NCBI RefSeq assembly: GCF_029433855.1
Contig: NZ_JAROAU010000003.1
Coordinates: forward strand, 1,361,973 to 1,425,972
Source: Candidatus Kosakonia sp. 282A-S69
GTDB taxonomy: Bacteria > Pseudomonadota > Gammaproteobacteria > Enterobacterales > Enterobacteriaceae
Reading direction: 5' to 3'
DNA length: 64,000 nucleotides
In this document: one piece after another, positions 34,955 through 44,370 of the stretch
How positions within the stretch are numbered: position 1 is the stretch's first letter
Layout: the number at the start of each line of letters is the position of its first letter
The notes under the pieces: generated by a model
What the model was told of the DNA's origin: nothing
Database searches by the model: none
Seen by the model: the letters and a program-made list of their open reading frames with translations, nothing else
Program-made: the position numbers and the translations under genes

Positions 34955-35815
34955 CTACAGATGGCGGGCAAACCACGCGGTCTGCACTGCGCTCACGCGC
35001 TCAAACGCATCTCCACTGTAAATATCGTAATGGCGCGCACCGGCCTCTTCGTGCAGCGCTTTTTCTGCTGCACCCACCGCCGCAAACAGCGCCCGGCCTT
35101 GCTCAGGTGGATTAACGCGATCTTCCGCCGCAATCACCACCAGCGTCGGGCAGGTCACCTGTGCCGCCCACTCAGCGGGGTGGTAATTCAGCGTTTCACG
35201 AACCGTCAAAAAGGGGATTTTGATATCCATCTGCGGAAAGCGGATGCGGTTCTCCTCAAAGAACGCCTTCGATTCGGCATCGGAAAGCACACGTGTGATC
35301 GCCACCATCATCTCTTTGCCGGTCGCCAGCTGCTTCTGAGCCATCTTCTCCAGCGTGTCGATAAAGGCGCGCTTTTCGCCCTCATTCATATGGCCGGTAA
35401 CGATCGCCTCGCCGTCGGCAAATGCCAGCTGGCTGACCACGCATTTTATACGCGCGTCCTGCGCGGCGGCGGCGAAGACGTGGCAACCGCCAAAGGAGGT
35501 GCCCCACAACCCGATGCGCCCGGCATCGAGGGCGGGCTGCCCGGCGACCCACGCCACAACTGACAGAATATCTTCGATCTGCATAGCAGGTACCAGGCGC
35601 CCGCGCTCCCCGGCGCTATCACCGAAGCCGCGATAATCAAAAGTTACCGTAGCAAAACCGGCTCGGGTGAAGGCCTCAGCGAAAGCCGGTAGCAGGATCG
35701 ACTGGATGCCGCAAAAGCCGTGACACAACACCACGACAGGATGAGGGCCTTCTCCGGCGGGAGTCCGCAGGGTGAGGGCGATACCATTGGCGAGCGAGTA
35801 AGTTGAAGTATCCAT
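34955..35815 (-). CDS. Alpha/beta hydrolase (dienelactone hydrolase/peptidase S9-like)
   Basis: A 286-residue cytoplasmic serine hydrolase. An HGFCG oxyanion motif near residue 35, nucleophile elbow GTSFGG (the Ser in LWGTSFGGCHVFAAAAQ), an Asp in AAEDRVNPP and a C-terminal His (ARHYDIYSG) give a plausible catalytic triad. The substrate cannot be predicted. The start at 35815 follows AAGGAAA with about 11 bases of spacing; the frame extends 41 codons further upstream, but that part looks non-coding. It stands alone, convergent with mqo. Confidence 0.8.
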   Translation of the reverse strand: MDTSTYSLANGIALTLRTPAGEGPHPVVVLCHGFCGIQSILLPAFAEAFTRAGFATVTFDYRGFGDSAGERGRLVPAMQIEDILSVVAWVAGQPALDAGRIGLWGTSFGGCHVFAAAAQDARIKCVVSQLAFADGEAIVTGHMNEGEKRAFIDTLEKMAQKQLATGKEMMVAITRVLSDAESKAFFEENRIRFPQMDIKIPFLTVRETLNYHPAEWAAQVTCPTLVVIAAEDRVNPPEQGRALFAAVGAAEKALHEEAGARHYDIYSGDAFERVSAVQTAWFARHL

Positions 35816-36186
35816 ATAACTTATGATTTCCTTTTTATCATTTGTCTGAATAATCAAACGCTTAACAGTGCAGGGCCATCTTACTCGCCCGCGTTGTGTC
35901 CCGCCACACCTCAATGAAGAGATAACCGGGTTGGCCATGTCGGCCTATTTTTACGACGAAGAGGTTATGCTCAGGCGTAAATCATTTCCTGCGCCCTGCG
36001 CGAAACGTGTATTGAGAATAATCGCAACAAGAGGAAAAGTGTCTCTGTTTACTTCCCGCGCCTTGCTTTATATATTTCGCGCAGTTTAAATCATCACTTT
36101 GACCGGTTAACAGAATCACGCTTTTTCAAAAAGGCGGCGATTATTGCTGCCCTGCGTGAGCGTCAGCCCTATCAGGAGAAAGAAAA
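35816..36186. other. 371-bp gap between hydrolase and protease genes
   Basis: This divergent region must hold the promoters of both neighbours. I see no convincing gene, hairpin or operator in it. The AGGAGA at 36174-36179 is the protease ribosome binding site. Confidence 0.5.
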
Positions 36187-36990
36187 GTGACCCTAAAAAA
36201 TAGAGTAGCGTTTTGCGTTGCCGCCGCGCTTTTATCCTTCAGCAGCATAAATATGTCTTCAGCCAGTGACCGTATGGTCAGGATTGTCAACGGCACACCG
36301 GCGCAACCCGGCGAATTTCCTGAGTTTATTACGATCAATACCGACTCGACGCTCGCCGGGCATCGCTGCGGAGGGGTATTGGTTAACGCCCGCTGGGTAT
36401 TAACCGCCGCCCACTGCGCCACAATATTTGATTTAACCAAAGACAATATTTTAATTGGCGCGGAAAGTTACCAGCCGCTAAAAATAAAAGAGAGCGTGCC
36501 GATTGAGAAAGTTGTTGTGCACCCCTCATACGATACCTCGACGATGGAGGGCACGGCTAAATATGATATCGCCTTAATTAAACTGGCTCGTGAAACCACC
36601 AGCACCGATTTTGCGCTGCTTGCCGGAAATAACGCGGGTGATGAGCCACCGGCGGCGCTCACGGATATTCCGCTCACCGGTGTTGGTTTTGGCGTTAATG
36701 AAGATGGGCTGAAACCGAACGTGCTCTTTAAAGGGCATTTAAGCGTGCTGCCGGATAGCCAGTGTATTGATGTCCCGCAGTTCTATCCGCCAACCTATTT
36801 CGAGCCGCAGATGCATATCTGTGCCGGTTATGCCACCGCAGGGGGGGACTCCGGCGGCCCGCTGTTTGCGGACTACAACGGTAGCCGTTACGTTGTCGGT
36901 ATTGTCTCGCGGGATCTGATCCTGCCTGCACAGCAGTTCACGCGCGTCAGCTACTATGCGGACTGGATCAACGCCACCGTTGCCGGGTAG
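36187..36990 (+). CDS. Secreted trypsin-like (S1) serine protease
   Basis: A 267-residue protein starting with GTG seven bases after AGGAGA. A signal peptide (about 1-27, ending SSINMSSA) is followed by RIVNGTPAQPGEFP, the usual N-terminus of an activated S1 protease, so Arg32-Ile33 is a likely activation site. The triad is complete: H76 (TAAHC), D127 (YDIAL) and S222 (GGDSGGPL). C61 and C77 should form the active-site disulfide. The S1-pocket position matching trypsin Asp189 appears to be Ala216, and the usual cysteine before the active serine is Ala218, so specificity should not be tryptic. Target unknown. Confidence 0.85.
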   Translation: MTLKNRVAFCVAAALLSFSSINMSSASDRMVRIVNGTPAQPGEFPEFITINTDSTLAGHRCGGVLVNARWVLTAAHCATIFDLTKDNILIGAESYQPLKIKESVPIEKVVVHPSYDTSTMEGTAKYDIALIKLARETTSTDFALLAGNNAGDEPPAALTDIPLTGVGFGVNEDGLKPNVLFKGHLSVLPDSQCIDVPQFYPPTYFEPQMHICAGYATAGGDSGGPLFADYNGSRYVVGIVSRDLILPAQQFTRVSYYADWINATVAG

Positions 36991-37014
36991 CGCAGAAACA
37001 GCCAGGCCTGCTGC

Positions 37015-38778
37015 TTAGCGGCCTGGCTGCTCCTTCTCCAGCCGCCGGTAGAGTGTGCTGCGCGAAATACCCAGCTTCTTCGCCGCCAGGCTGATATTGC
37101 CCTGCGCATCGGCAATCGCCTGCCTGGCATCGATCTGTGTCGCAGCCAGCTCTTTTACGGCGGGTGCCGGTTCGCCCGGCAGATCCGCAAGTGTAATGCG
37201 ATCGCCATCTTCCGCCAGCGCCATCAGCACACGCAGCTGGCTCAGCAATTGACGCACATTGCCAGGCCAGGGCCGACGGGCCAGCGTAGCGAGCACCTCA
37301 TCGCTGAGCGTCAGCCCACGGCGGGCCGCGCCCAGTTCATGCCACAATTTTTCAATAAAGGCTCTCAGGTGCGGCCATGCGCGCAGCGGCGGGATCGGCA
37401 GGTGAAACTCCTGAATGCGATAGAGCAGATCCTCGCGGAAGCTGCCGGCCTGCACTCGCGCGGCGAGATCCTGGTGGGTGGCGCAAATCAGCGTGAAGTT
37501 GACCTCCACGCTGCTGTTGGCCCCGAGCGGCGTTACGCGCTTCTCCTGTAAAACCCGCAGCAAGCGGGTTTGTAGTGCCAGCGGCATATCGCCAATCTCA
37601 TCAAGGAACAGCACGCCGCCATCGGCTTCGCGGCACTTACCGATATACCCCTTTGGATTCGCGCCGGTAAAGGCGCCGGGCACATAGCCGAAGAGTTCTG
37701 ACTCAATCAGAGGCTCCGGCAGCGCCGCACAGTTGATGGCGACAAATTGCCCCTCATGCCACTGGCTGCGCTGGAAAAGCTCACGCGCCAGATGCTCCTT
37801 GCCGCAGCCCGTTTCACCGGTAATGCACAGGGCGATACCGGCATTAACGATACGCAGCGCTTTCTCCTTCTCACGCGCCAGGTGATCGGGCTGACAGACC
37901 GTGCGCGGCGCGCTGTAGCGGCGGGCGGGTGGGGTCTGGCGTGCGTAGTAGTGCCGCGCCAGGCTCGATTCGAGGGCGCACTCACCGGCTTGTGCCGTGA
38001 ATCCCGGAAAGAGGGTGGCGATCTCCATCGCGCCAAAGTGATTGGCGGTAAGTGAAAACTCCTCCATCGCCAGCCGGTTTGCGCCGAGCAGGGTATTGTC
38101 TTCAAAAATGAGCAGTAGCTCCTGCGCGCTGCCGAGCACCGACCGGTCATGGTGCAGGCTTAATAACCAGCGATCTGCGCCGAGCGCGCTGCTGGCCCAG
38201 CTATGTTCAATCTGGCACACCGCGCGGCGGATAAGCGCCGAAGCATCGCGACGCGGGGTCTGTGCCGGGGTAGAGAGATCCAGTACGCCGGCAATCTGAC
38301 CATCGGGGCGGAACACCGGCGCCGCGGAGCAGAACAGCCCGGCATTGCGGCTCAGAAAGTGTTCGCCGCCGGAGACTTCGCAGTGACGTTGTAACGCAAG
38401 CGCGGTACCGATGGCATTGGTGCCGCGTGCGTGTTCGCCCCACAAATGGCCCGGCGAGAGGGCAAAGCGCTGCGCTTTATGCAAAAAGTCGCTATTCCCG
38501 TAGGTCTCCAGCACCAGGCCGGTGGCATCGGACAACACCAGAATTGACGGGTGGCTGGAGAGTTGTGGGCGCAGACGCGCCAGCAGCGGGGCGACAAGGT
38601 GATTCACCCAGCCATTCTCGGCGCGGGCGTCATTGAGCAGAGAGGAGGCCACCCAGGGCTGCACGTCATCATCCCGGGTTAATCCATACCGCGAACTGCG
38701 CTGCCAGGAATCTTCGAGTTGATACGGCAGGCTGACCTCATGTGAGGTGGGTGACAACGATCGGGCGCGAGATGGCAT
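37015..38778 (-). CDS. Sigma54-dependent activator of the AcoR/DhaR type
   Basis: A 587-residue regulator. The N-terminal half contains a GAF-like sensor (about 60-200) and a PAS-like segment. The AAA+ domain (about 290-520) has Walker A GETGCGKE, the sigma54-contacting GAFTGA loop and Walker B GGVLFLDEIGDM; the C-terminus is a Fis-type helix-turn-helix (AQGNISLAAKKLGISRSTLYRRLEK). AcoR/DhaR proteins sense acetoin, aldehydes or glycerol metabolites. It is divergent from aldehyde and alcohol dehydrogenase genes that carry a sigma54 promoter, so these are the expected targets. Confidence 0.88.
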   Translation of the reverse strand: MPSRARSLSPTSHEVSLPYQLEDSWQRSSRYGLTRDDDVQPWVASSLLNDARAENGWVNHLVAPLLARLRPQLSSHPSILVLSDATGLVLETYGNSDFLHKAQRFALSPGHLWGEHARGTNAIGTALALQRHCEVSGGEHFLSRNAGLFCSAAPVFRPDGQIAGVLDLSTPAQTPRRDASALIRRAVCQIEHSWASSALGADRWLLSLHHDRSVLGSAQELLLIFEDNTLLGANRLAMEEFSLTANHFGAMEIATLFPGFTAQAGECALESSLARHYYARQTPPARRYSAPRTVCQPDHLAREKEKALRIVNAGIALCITGETGCGKEHLARELFQRSQWHEGQFVAINCAALPEPLIESELFGYVPGAFTGANPKGYIGKCREADGGVLFLDEIGDMPLALQTRLLRVLQEKRVTPLGANSSVEVNFTLICATHQDLAARVQAGSFREDLLYRIQEFHLPIPPLRAWPHLRAFIEKLWHELGAARRGLTLSDEVLATLARRPWPGNVRQLLSQLRVLMALAEDGDRITLADLPGEPAPAVKELAATQIDARQAIADAQGNISLAAKKLGISRSTLYRRLEKEQPGR

Positions 38779-38799
38779 GTTACTCTCCGATAATTGAAA

Positions 38800-38849
38800 T
38801 GTTGCAATTGTGTATCACATGAGTGTCGCGTATGTAGCGACGTGCAACA
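38800..38849. promoter_or_regulatory. Candidate upstream activator sites
   Basis: Two nested inverted repeats lie about 130-170 bases before the sigma54 promoter: TGTTGCA (38800-38806) with TGCAACA (38843-38849), and inside it GTCGC (38825-38829) with GCGAC (38837-38841). This is the usual distance for an enhancer bound by the divergent activator, but I know no consensus for this regulator; the assignment is inference. Confidence 0.45.
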
Positions 38850-38968
38850 CACTTCCCGTAATCGCCATCACGTTTTTTTGTCACCGCACTTTTCTTTGTC
38901 CTTAAAGTATTTTTATTAGTGACTGATTTTATTGGGATTTTTTCGTTGTTATCGACTGACTCAGGAGT

Positions 38969-38984
38969 TGGCATAAGAACTGCT
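38969..38984 (+). promoter_or_regulatory. Sigma54 (-24/-12) promoter of the aldehyde dehydrogenase operon
   Basis: TGGCATAAGAACTGCT has GG (38970-38971) and GC (38982-38983) separated by exactly ten bases, as in the TGGCAC-N5-TTGC consensus. Transcription would start near 38995, leaving a leader of about 55 bases to the ATG at 39050. It fits the GAFTGA-containing activator next door. Confidence 0.75.
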
Positions 38985-39049
38985 TATATGCTGCTGTCCA
39001 CCTCGCTGTGAGACGCCTCTTCTGTACCGATAATAACGAGGAACATCTT

Positions 39050-40570
39050 ATGAAATATCTGCACCCTGGCCTTGATGGCGCGAAAGTCTCTTACAAGCCG
39101 CGTTATGGCAACTATATTGGCGGCGAATTTGTCGATCCGATCGAGGGCCGCTGGTTTACGAATACCTCGCCGGTGACCGGAGAGGTGATTGCCGAGTTCC
39201 CGCGCTCCGGGGCGGAAGATATTGAAAAAGCGCTCGACGCCGCCCATGCCGCTGCGGAGAGCTGGGGCAAAACCAGCGTGCAGGATCGCGCCAATGTGCT
39301 GCTGAAAATTGCCGATCGTATTGAAGCCAACCTTGAGCTGCTGGCATTAACGGAAACCTGGGACAACGGCAAACCCATTCGCGAAACGCTGGGTGCCGAT
39401 ATTCCCCTCGCTGTCGATCACTTCCGCTACTTTGCCGGTTGTGTCCGCGCCCAGGAGGGGACGGCGGCAGAGATCGACAGTCATACCGTCGCGTACCATA
39501 TCTATGAACCGCTTGGCGTGGTCGGGCAGATTATTCCGTGGAACTTTCCGATCCTGATGGCCGCCTGGAAGCTGGCGCCCGCGCTGGCCGCCGGTAACTG
39601 CGTGGTGCTGAAACCCGCTGAGCAGACGCCGCTGGGGATCTGCGTGCTGATGGAGGTGATTGGCGATCTGCTGCCGAAAGGGGTGCTGAATGTGGTGCAC
39701 GGTTTCGGTATGGAAGCGGGCGAGCCGCTGGCACGCAGTAAGCGCATCGAGAAGATTGCTTTTACCGGGTCAACGCCGATTGGCCGCCATATCCTGGCCT
39801 GCGCGGCTGAAAACATCATCCCCAGCACCGTCGAACTGGGCGGTAAATCCCCTAATATCTACTTTGAAGATGTGCTGAACGGTGACGCCGAGTATATCGA
39901 TAAAGCGATCGAGGGCGTAGTACTCGGCTTCTTCAACCAGGGCGAAGTCTGCACCTGTCCGTCGCGCGTGCTGGTGCAGGAGTCCATCTACCCGCAGTTT
40001 ATTGAAAAAGTGATTGCCCGCATGGAGAACATCCGTAAAGGCGACCCGTTCGACACCGAGACCATGATCGGCGCGCAGGCCTCGCAGGAGCAGTACGACA
40101 AAATACTCTCCTATATCAACATTGCCCGTGAAGAGGGGGGCGAAATCATCGCCGGCGGTGCGCACCTGGAGCACGGCGACAAGCTGGAAAAGGGCTACTA
40201 CATTCAGCCAACGCTCATCAAAGGTCACAACAAAATGCGCTGTTTCCAGGAGGAGATCTTCGGCCCGGTCATCGGTATTACCACCTTTAAAGATGAAGCC
40301 GAAGCGCTGCAAATCGCTAACGACACGGAATATGGCCTGGGTGCCGGGCTGTGGACGCTGGATATTAACCGCGCATGGCGTATGGGGCGCGCCATCAAAG
40401 CGGGCCGCGTATGGACTAACTGCTATCACCTCTACCCGGCGCACGCAGCGTTCGGCGGTTACAAAAACTCGGGCGTAGGGCGTGAAACCCACAAACTGGC
40501 GCTCAGTCACTATCAGCAGATCAAAAACCTGCTGGTGAGCTACAGCGGTTCACCGCTGGGTCTCTATTGA
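39050..40570 (+). CDS. NAD-dependent aldehyde dehydrogenase (AldB/AcoD/ExaC type)
   Basis: A 506-residue enzyme oxidising aldehydes (probably acetaldehyde or related short chains) to acids. Catalytic C301 lies in [10 protein letters not shown]; the general-base Glu in [10 protein letters not shown] (about 264); [14 protein letters not shown] is the cofactor-binding and oxyanion region. The C-terminus ([25 protein letters not shown]) is that of the AldB/AcoD group. The start at 39050 follows CGAGGAAC. The frame opens 42 bases earlier but only with a non-ATG codon. adhP starts 27 bases after the stop, so the two form an operon. Confidence 0.9.
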   Translation: MKYLHPGLDGAKVSYKPRYGNYIGGEFVDPIEGRWFTNTSPVTGEVIAEFPRSGAEDIEKALDAAHAAAESWGKTSVQDRANVLLKIADRIEANLELLALTETWDNGKPIRETLGADIPLAVDHFRYFAGCVRAQEGTAAEIDSHTVAYHIYEPLGVVGQIIPWNFPILMAAWKLAPALAAGNCVVLKPAEQTPLGICVLMEVIGDLLPKGVLNVVHGFGMEAGEPLARSKRIEKIAFTGSTPIGRHILACAAENIIPSTVELGGKSPNIYFEDVLNGDAEYIDKAIEGVVLGFFNQGEVCTCPSRVLVQESIYPQFIEKVIARMENIRKGDPFDTETMIGAQASQEQYDKILSYINIAREEGGEIIAGGAHLEHGDKLEKGYYIQPTLIKGHNKMRCFQEEIFGPVIGITTFKDEAEALQIANDTEYGLGAGLWTLDINRAWRMGRAIKAGRVWTNCYHLYPAHAAFGGYKNSGVGRETHKLALSHYQQIKNLLVSYSGSPLGLY

Positions 40571-40596
40571 TTATCCATCAGCATGAGGGTGTGAGA

Positions 40597-41628
40597 ATGC
40601 AGCTGAAAAGCATGAAGGCCGCCGTCGTGAAGGCGTTTGGTCAACCATTAGTCATTGAAGAGGTGATGGTGCCCGCAGTGGCGCCCGGCAAAATCCTGGT
40701 CAAAATCGCCGCCACCGGGGTGTGCCATACCGATCTGCACGCTGCGGAAGGGGACTGGCCGGTAAAACCCAACCCGCCATTTATTCCGGGCCATGAAGGT
40801 GTCGGCCATGTCGTTGCAGTGGGCGCGGGCGTTACGCACATCAAAGAGGGCGATCGCGTCGGTGTGCCGTGGCTCTACTCCGCCTGCGGGCACTGCGAAC
40901 ACTGCCTCGGCGGCTGGGAGACGTTGTGCCATGGCCAGCAGAACTCCGGATATTCGGTTAACGGCAGCTTCGCCGAATATTGCCTGGCAGATGCTAACTA
41001 TGTCGGCATTCTGCCGGATAATGTCGGCTTTAACGAAATCGCGCCGATTCTCTGCGCAGGGGTAACGGTCTATAAAGGGCTGAAGATGACCGAGGCCCGC
41101 GCCGGGCAGTGGGTGGTGATCTCCGGGATTGGCGGCCTGGGGCACTTAGCCATTCAGTATGCGGTGGCGATGGGGATGAATGTCGCGGCGGTCGATATTG
41201 ACGATGAGAAACTCGAGTTTGCCCGCCGCCTTGGCGCTTCGGTGGTGGTCAATGCGCTTAACGAAGATCCCGGCAGCCGTTTTCATGAGGAGTTTGGCGG
41301 CGCGCACGGCGTACTGGTCACCGCGGTGTCGCCGAAGGCCTTCGCGCAGGCCACTACCATGATGCGCCGCGGCGGCACAATGGTGCTGAACGGTCTGCCG
41401 CCGGGAACGTTCGATCTCTCCATCTTCAATATGGTGCTGGATGGCACCACGGTACGCGGGTCGATTGTCGGCACGCGCAAAGATCTGCAGGAGGCGCTCG
41501 ATTTTGCCGGGCGCAACAAGGTGCATGCCGAGATCGCCGTGGAGCCGCTGGAGAACATCAACGACATTTTTGATCGCATGCGCGCCGGGAAAATCACCGG
41601 CCGTATCGTGGTGGATATGGCGTTGTAA
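40597..41628 (+). CDS. adhP: Zinc-dependent alcohol dehydrogenase AdhP
   Basis: A 343-residue medium-chain dehydrogenase. The catalytic zinc ligands are in GVCHTDLH (Cys), PGHEGVG (His, Glu) and a later Cys ([11 protein letters not shown]); the structural zinc cysteines are CGHCEHC and C in [20 protein letters not shown] is the NAD-binding turn. AdhP oxidises ethanol and similar alcohols; the upstream aldehyde dehydrogenase would complete alcohol to acid. ATG 40597 is preceded by GAGGGTGTGAG. The operon ends in a REP array. Confidence 0.9.
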   Translation: MQLKSMKAAVVKAFGQPLVIEEVMVPAVAPGKILVKIAATGVCHTDLHAAEGDWPVKPNPPFIPGHEGVGHVVAVGAGVTHIKEGDRVGVPWLYSACGHCEHCLGGWETLCHGQQNSGYSVNGSFAEYCLADANYVGILPDNVGFNEIAPILCAGVTVYKGLKMTEARAGQWVVISGIGGLGHLAIQYAVAMGMNVAAVDIDDEKLEFARRLGASVVVNALNEDPGSRFHEEFGGAHGVLVTAVSPKAFAQATTMMRRGGTMVLNGLPPGTFDLSIFNMVLDGTTVRGSIVGTRKDLQEALDFAGRNKVHAEIAVEPLENINDIFDRMRAGKITGRIVVDMAL

Positions 41629-41633
41629 AACTA

Positions 41634-41925
41634 GCCGGATGGCGCCAGAACGCTTATCCGGTCTACGAGGTCGGAGCGGTTTCGTAGGCCGGATAAGGCG
41701 AAGCCGCCATCAGGCAATGGGTGCCGCGGAATTTGCCGGATGGCGCGTTACACGCTTATCCGGCCTACTCCGTTTCAGCAAGATGGGGTTCGTAGGCCGG
41801 ATAAGGCGTAGCCGCCATCCGGCGGTGGTGTGGCGGGGACAATGCCGGATGGCGCGTACCGCTTATCCGGCCTACGAGGTCGGAGCGGTTTCGTAGGCCG
41901 GATAAGGCGAAGCCGCCATCCGGCA
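41634..41925. repeat. Array of six REP units in alternating orientation (BIME)
   Basis: Six REP units with the GCCGGATGGCG...CTTATCCGGCCTAC core alternate in direction at 41634-41666, 41684-41716, 41735-41768, 41792-41823, 41844-41875 and 41893-41925. The linker and second unit of the first pair (about 41663-41711) recur identically at about 41872-41920, showing tandem duplication. The array fills the gap between convergent adhP and gap, where BIMEs usually stabilise mRNA ends and bind gyrase or IHF. Confidence 0.92.
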
Positions 41926-41931
41926 ATCCGC

Positions 41932-42942
41932 TTACAGCCCGCGTTTTGCCATCAGGGCTGCGAGCTCCACCAGGCGGTTGGAGAATCCCCACTCGTTATC
42001 GTACCAGGCGAGGATTTTCACCATATTGCCGCCAATCACCAGCGTCGACAGCCCGTCGATAATCGATGAGCGCGCATCGCCCTGATAATCGCTGGAGACC
42101 AGCGGCTCATCGCTATAACCGAGAATTCCTTTGAGCGGCCCGGCGGCTGCGGCTTCGCGGAAGGCATTATTCACCTCATCTGCCGTCACATCGCGCTTCA
42201 GCGTCACGGTCAGGTCAACTATCGACACCACCGGCACCGGCACGCGCAGCGAGTAACCGGTCAGGCGCCCCTCGAGTGCCGGGATCACTTTACCCAGCGC
42301 TTTTGCCGCGCCGCTGGAGTAGGGAACAATTGAGAGGGCTGCCGCGCGCGCGCCGCGCAGATCTTTCTCCGGCTGGTCGTGCAGTGCCTGGCTGTTGGTG
42401 TAGGCATGGGTGGTGTTCATCAGGCCATGCTCAATGCCGAAGTGCTGATGCAGCACCAGGGCTGCGGGAGCCAGGCCGTTGGTGGTGCAGCTGCCGTTGC
42501 TCACCACATGATGCTTTTGCGGATCGTACTGCCCGTCGTTCACGCCGAGCACAAGGGTTAAATCTTCGTTTTTACCCGGCGCGGAGATAATCACCCGTTT
42601 TGCGCCGCCGCTGCTGATATGCACAGCCGCTTTCTCACGGTCGGTAAAAAAGCCGGTCGCTTCAATCACAATCTCTGCGCCTACTTCGCGCCACGGGATC
42701 GACGCCGGGTCGCGCTCGCTAAACACGCGGATCGCTTTGCCATCAACTAACAGTTCGCCTTCGCCCGCCTCGACCGACACCGGCAGGGTGCCGGAAAGCG
42801 AGTCGTACTTGAGCAGGTGCGCGAGGGTTTTACTGTCGGTGAGATCGTTAATCGCCACAATCTCAACCTCTGTATTGCCCAGCGCTGCGCGTAAGACGTT
42901 GCGGCCGATACGGCCAAAACCATTAATGCCAACCTTAACCAT
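41932..42942 (-). CDS. Second-type glyceraldehyde-3-phosphate dehydrogenase
   Basis: A 336-residue GAPDH with the NAD-binding GINGFGRIGR start and catalytic C152 in SNGSCTTN. The strictly typical SCTTNCLAP is SCTTNGLAP here (G156), and HSYTNDQ is HAYTNSQ. The body resembles Bacillus-type GAPDH (INDLTDSKTLAHLLKYDS) more than E. coli GapA, so it is not the housekeeping gene. The start with GGAGAG upstream gives MVKVG; a 22-codon extension upstream is unlikely. It lies 78 bases downstream of a GlxA-like regulator on the same strand and may be its target. Physiological substrate uncertain. Confidence 0.85.
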   Translation of the reverse strand: MVKVGINGFGRIGRNVLRAALGNTEVEIVAINDLTDSKTLAHLLKYDSLSGTLPVSVEAGEGELLVDGKAIRVFSERDPASIPWREVGAEIVIEATGFFTDREKAAVHISSGGAKRVIISAPGKNEDLTLVLGVNDGQYDPQKHHVVSNGSCTTNGLAPAALVLHQHFGIEHGLMNTTHAYTNSQALHDQPEKDLRGARAAALSIVPYSSGAAKALGKVIPALEGRLTGYSLRVPVPVVSIVDLTVTLKRDVTADEVNNAFREAAAAGPLKGILGYSDEPLVSSDYQGDARSSIIDGLSTLVIGGNMVKILAWYDNEWGFSNRLVELAALMAKRGL

Positions 42943-43020
42943 GATGCTCTCCTTCCATTCGGGGTCTGCATTCACTGTAGGCCTGGCCAGTTTTGGCGTA
43001 AATGACAAAAAAGGATCACT

Positions 43021-44001
43021 TTACGCCAAAGTGCGGCGATGGAAGCGTTGGCGATATTCGCCGGGGGTGAGGTGTAACTGGCGCTCAAAGGTGCGGCGCA
43101 GGTTAATGCTGCTGCCAAAGCCGGTCAGCAGGGCGATGCGCTCAAGGGTGTCGCGGCTCTGCTCGAGCCTGTCGCGCGCGGCGGCAAGGCGCGCCTCGGC
43201 AACATAGCGCGCCGGAGAGATGCCGGTTTCGCGGGTAAAGACGCGGGTAAAGTTGCGCGGGCTCATCGCCACCTGTGCGGCCAGCGCCTCAACGCTTAAA
43301 TCCGCCGCGAGGTTTTGCAAAATCCAGCTTTGCAGAGTGCTGATTGGCCCGCTGCTCTCAGCGTGTTGCAGATGGTAACGGCTGAACTGCAACTGACCGC
43401 CGGGGCGGCGCAGATACATCACCAGATCTTGCGCCACATCGCGGGCGAGGGTAAACCCGTAATCCTCCTCCACCAGCGCAAGGGTGAGATCGAACCCGGA
43501 GCTGACACCGCCGGAAGTCCAGATCGAGCCATCCTGAATATAGAGCGGGCCGCTCTCGACCGTGATGGCGGGATAGCAACGCTGCATCGTCTCCAGAAGT
43601 CGCCAGTGCGTTGTCGCGCGGCGGCCATTCAGCAGGCCCGCCTGTGCCAGCAGCATCGCGCCGCCGCAGATCGAGACCACACGGCGTGCGTGTGGGGCGG
43701 CAAGACGCAGCCAGTCCACTACCGCCGTCCCTTCCTCCTCGTCGTTACCGCGCCCGGTGATCATGATGGTGTCCCAGCGCTGGCGCGGATCGATCTCCGG
43801 CAGCCGATGGTCGGCTAACAGGTTCAACCCGGACTGACCATGGATCACCGGGTGAGGTTGGGTCGTGGCAATGCGCAGGGTGTAGCGGGGGTGTGAAGCG
43901 CCGTCCGGGTGCAGGCGATTAGCCTGCATCAGAATGTCGGCGATACCGGCGGATTCAAACAGCATGCCGCCATCGGGCACAATAATCAGGAACGTTTTCA
44001 T
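43021..44001 (-). CDS. GlxA-type AraC-family regulator with DJ-1/PfpI domain
   Basis: A 326-residue transcription regulator. Residues 1 to about 190 form a class I amidotransferase-like DJ-1/PfpI domain (FLIIVPDGGMLFESAGIADIL; VVSICGGAMLLAQAGLLNGRRATTHW, whose Cys is the nucleophile position). About 225-320 is an AraC-type double helix-turn-helix (VAMSPRNFTRVFTRETGISPARYV; LTGFGSSINLRRTFERQL). Such regulators often respond to amine or aldehyde metabolites. Started at 44001; longer in-frame forms begin in non-coding sequence. The adjacent co-directional gap gene is a possible target. Confidence 0.88.
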   Translation of the reverse strand: MKTFLIIVPDGGMLFESAGIADILMQANRLHPDGASHPRYTLRIATTQPHPVIHGQSGLNLLADHRLPEIDPRQRWDTIMITGRGNDEEEGTAVVDWLRLAAPHARRVVSICGGAMLLAQAGLLNGRRATTHWRLLETMQRCYPAITVESGPLYIQDGSIWTSGGVSSGFDLTLALVEEDYGFTLARDVAQDLVMYLRRPGGQLQFSRYHLQHAESSGPISTLQSWILQNLAADLSVEALAAQVAMSPRNFTRVFTRETGISPARYVAEARLAAARDRLEQSRDTLERIALLTGFGSSINLRRTFERQLHLTPGEYRQRFHRRTLA

Positions 44002-44115
44002 GTCCTGAAAAGTACGCTGATAACAAAAGAAGTCAACAGGAAACCAGAAAAACGCCCGGCTCATGAAGGCCGGGCAAGTCAGGCAAGGCACATAGGGGAG
44101 GGTCTTTACCCTCTG

Positions 44116-44370
44116 TTACTCATGTTGTTCAGCCAGCTCCTGCACCTGCTTGCGATTCGCCATCCGTGCGACGAGATACTGCTGAAGCGGATCGAGTTTC
44201 GATTCACGGTGCGGCTGCGGCAGAGCCTCTTCATTGCTGGCCACCTGTACCGGTACGAAGGGTTTTTCCAGGCGAGTACGTTCAAACTCATCCTGCACCT
44301 GCCAGCCGAGATCGGCGCTGGTGCGCGAATTAACACGGACATTCCTTACACGTTTCAGGTTCTGTTGCAT
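44116..44370 (-). CDS. Small hypothetical soluble protein
   Basis: 84 residues starting at an ATG preceded by AAGGAAC. It is charged and predicted mostly helical, with a C-terminal LDPLQQYLVARMANRKQVQELAEQ segment and no membrane helix or cysteine. I do not recognise it. It sits alone between the GlxA-type regulator and the yciGF genes, co-directional with the regulator. Confidence 0.55.
   Translation of the reverse strand: MQQNLKRVRNVRVNSRTSADLGWQVQDEFERTRLEKPFVPVQVASNEEALPQPHRESKLDPLQQYLVARMANRKQVQELAEQHE

Noticed and set aside
35868-36089. 73-codon frame between the hydrolase and protease genes
   Set aside because: Starts inside the promoter region of the divergent hydrolase, no binding site, no recognisable sequence.
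41634-41925. Repeats considered as a CRISPR array
   Set aside because: Units alternate in direction, spacers are short and partly identical, and the core is the enteric REP sequence; no cas genes nearby.
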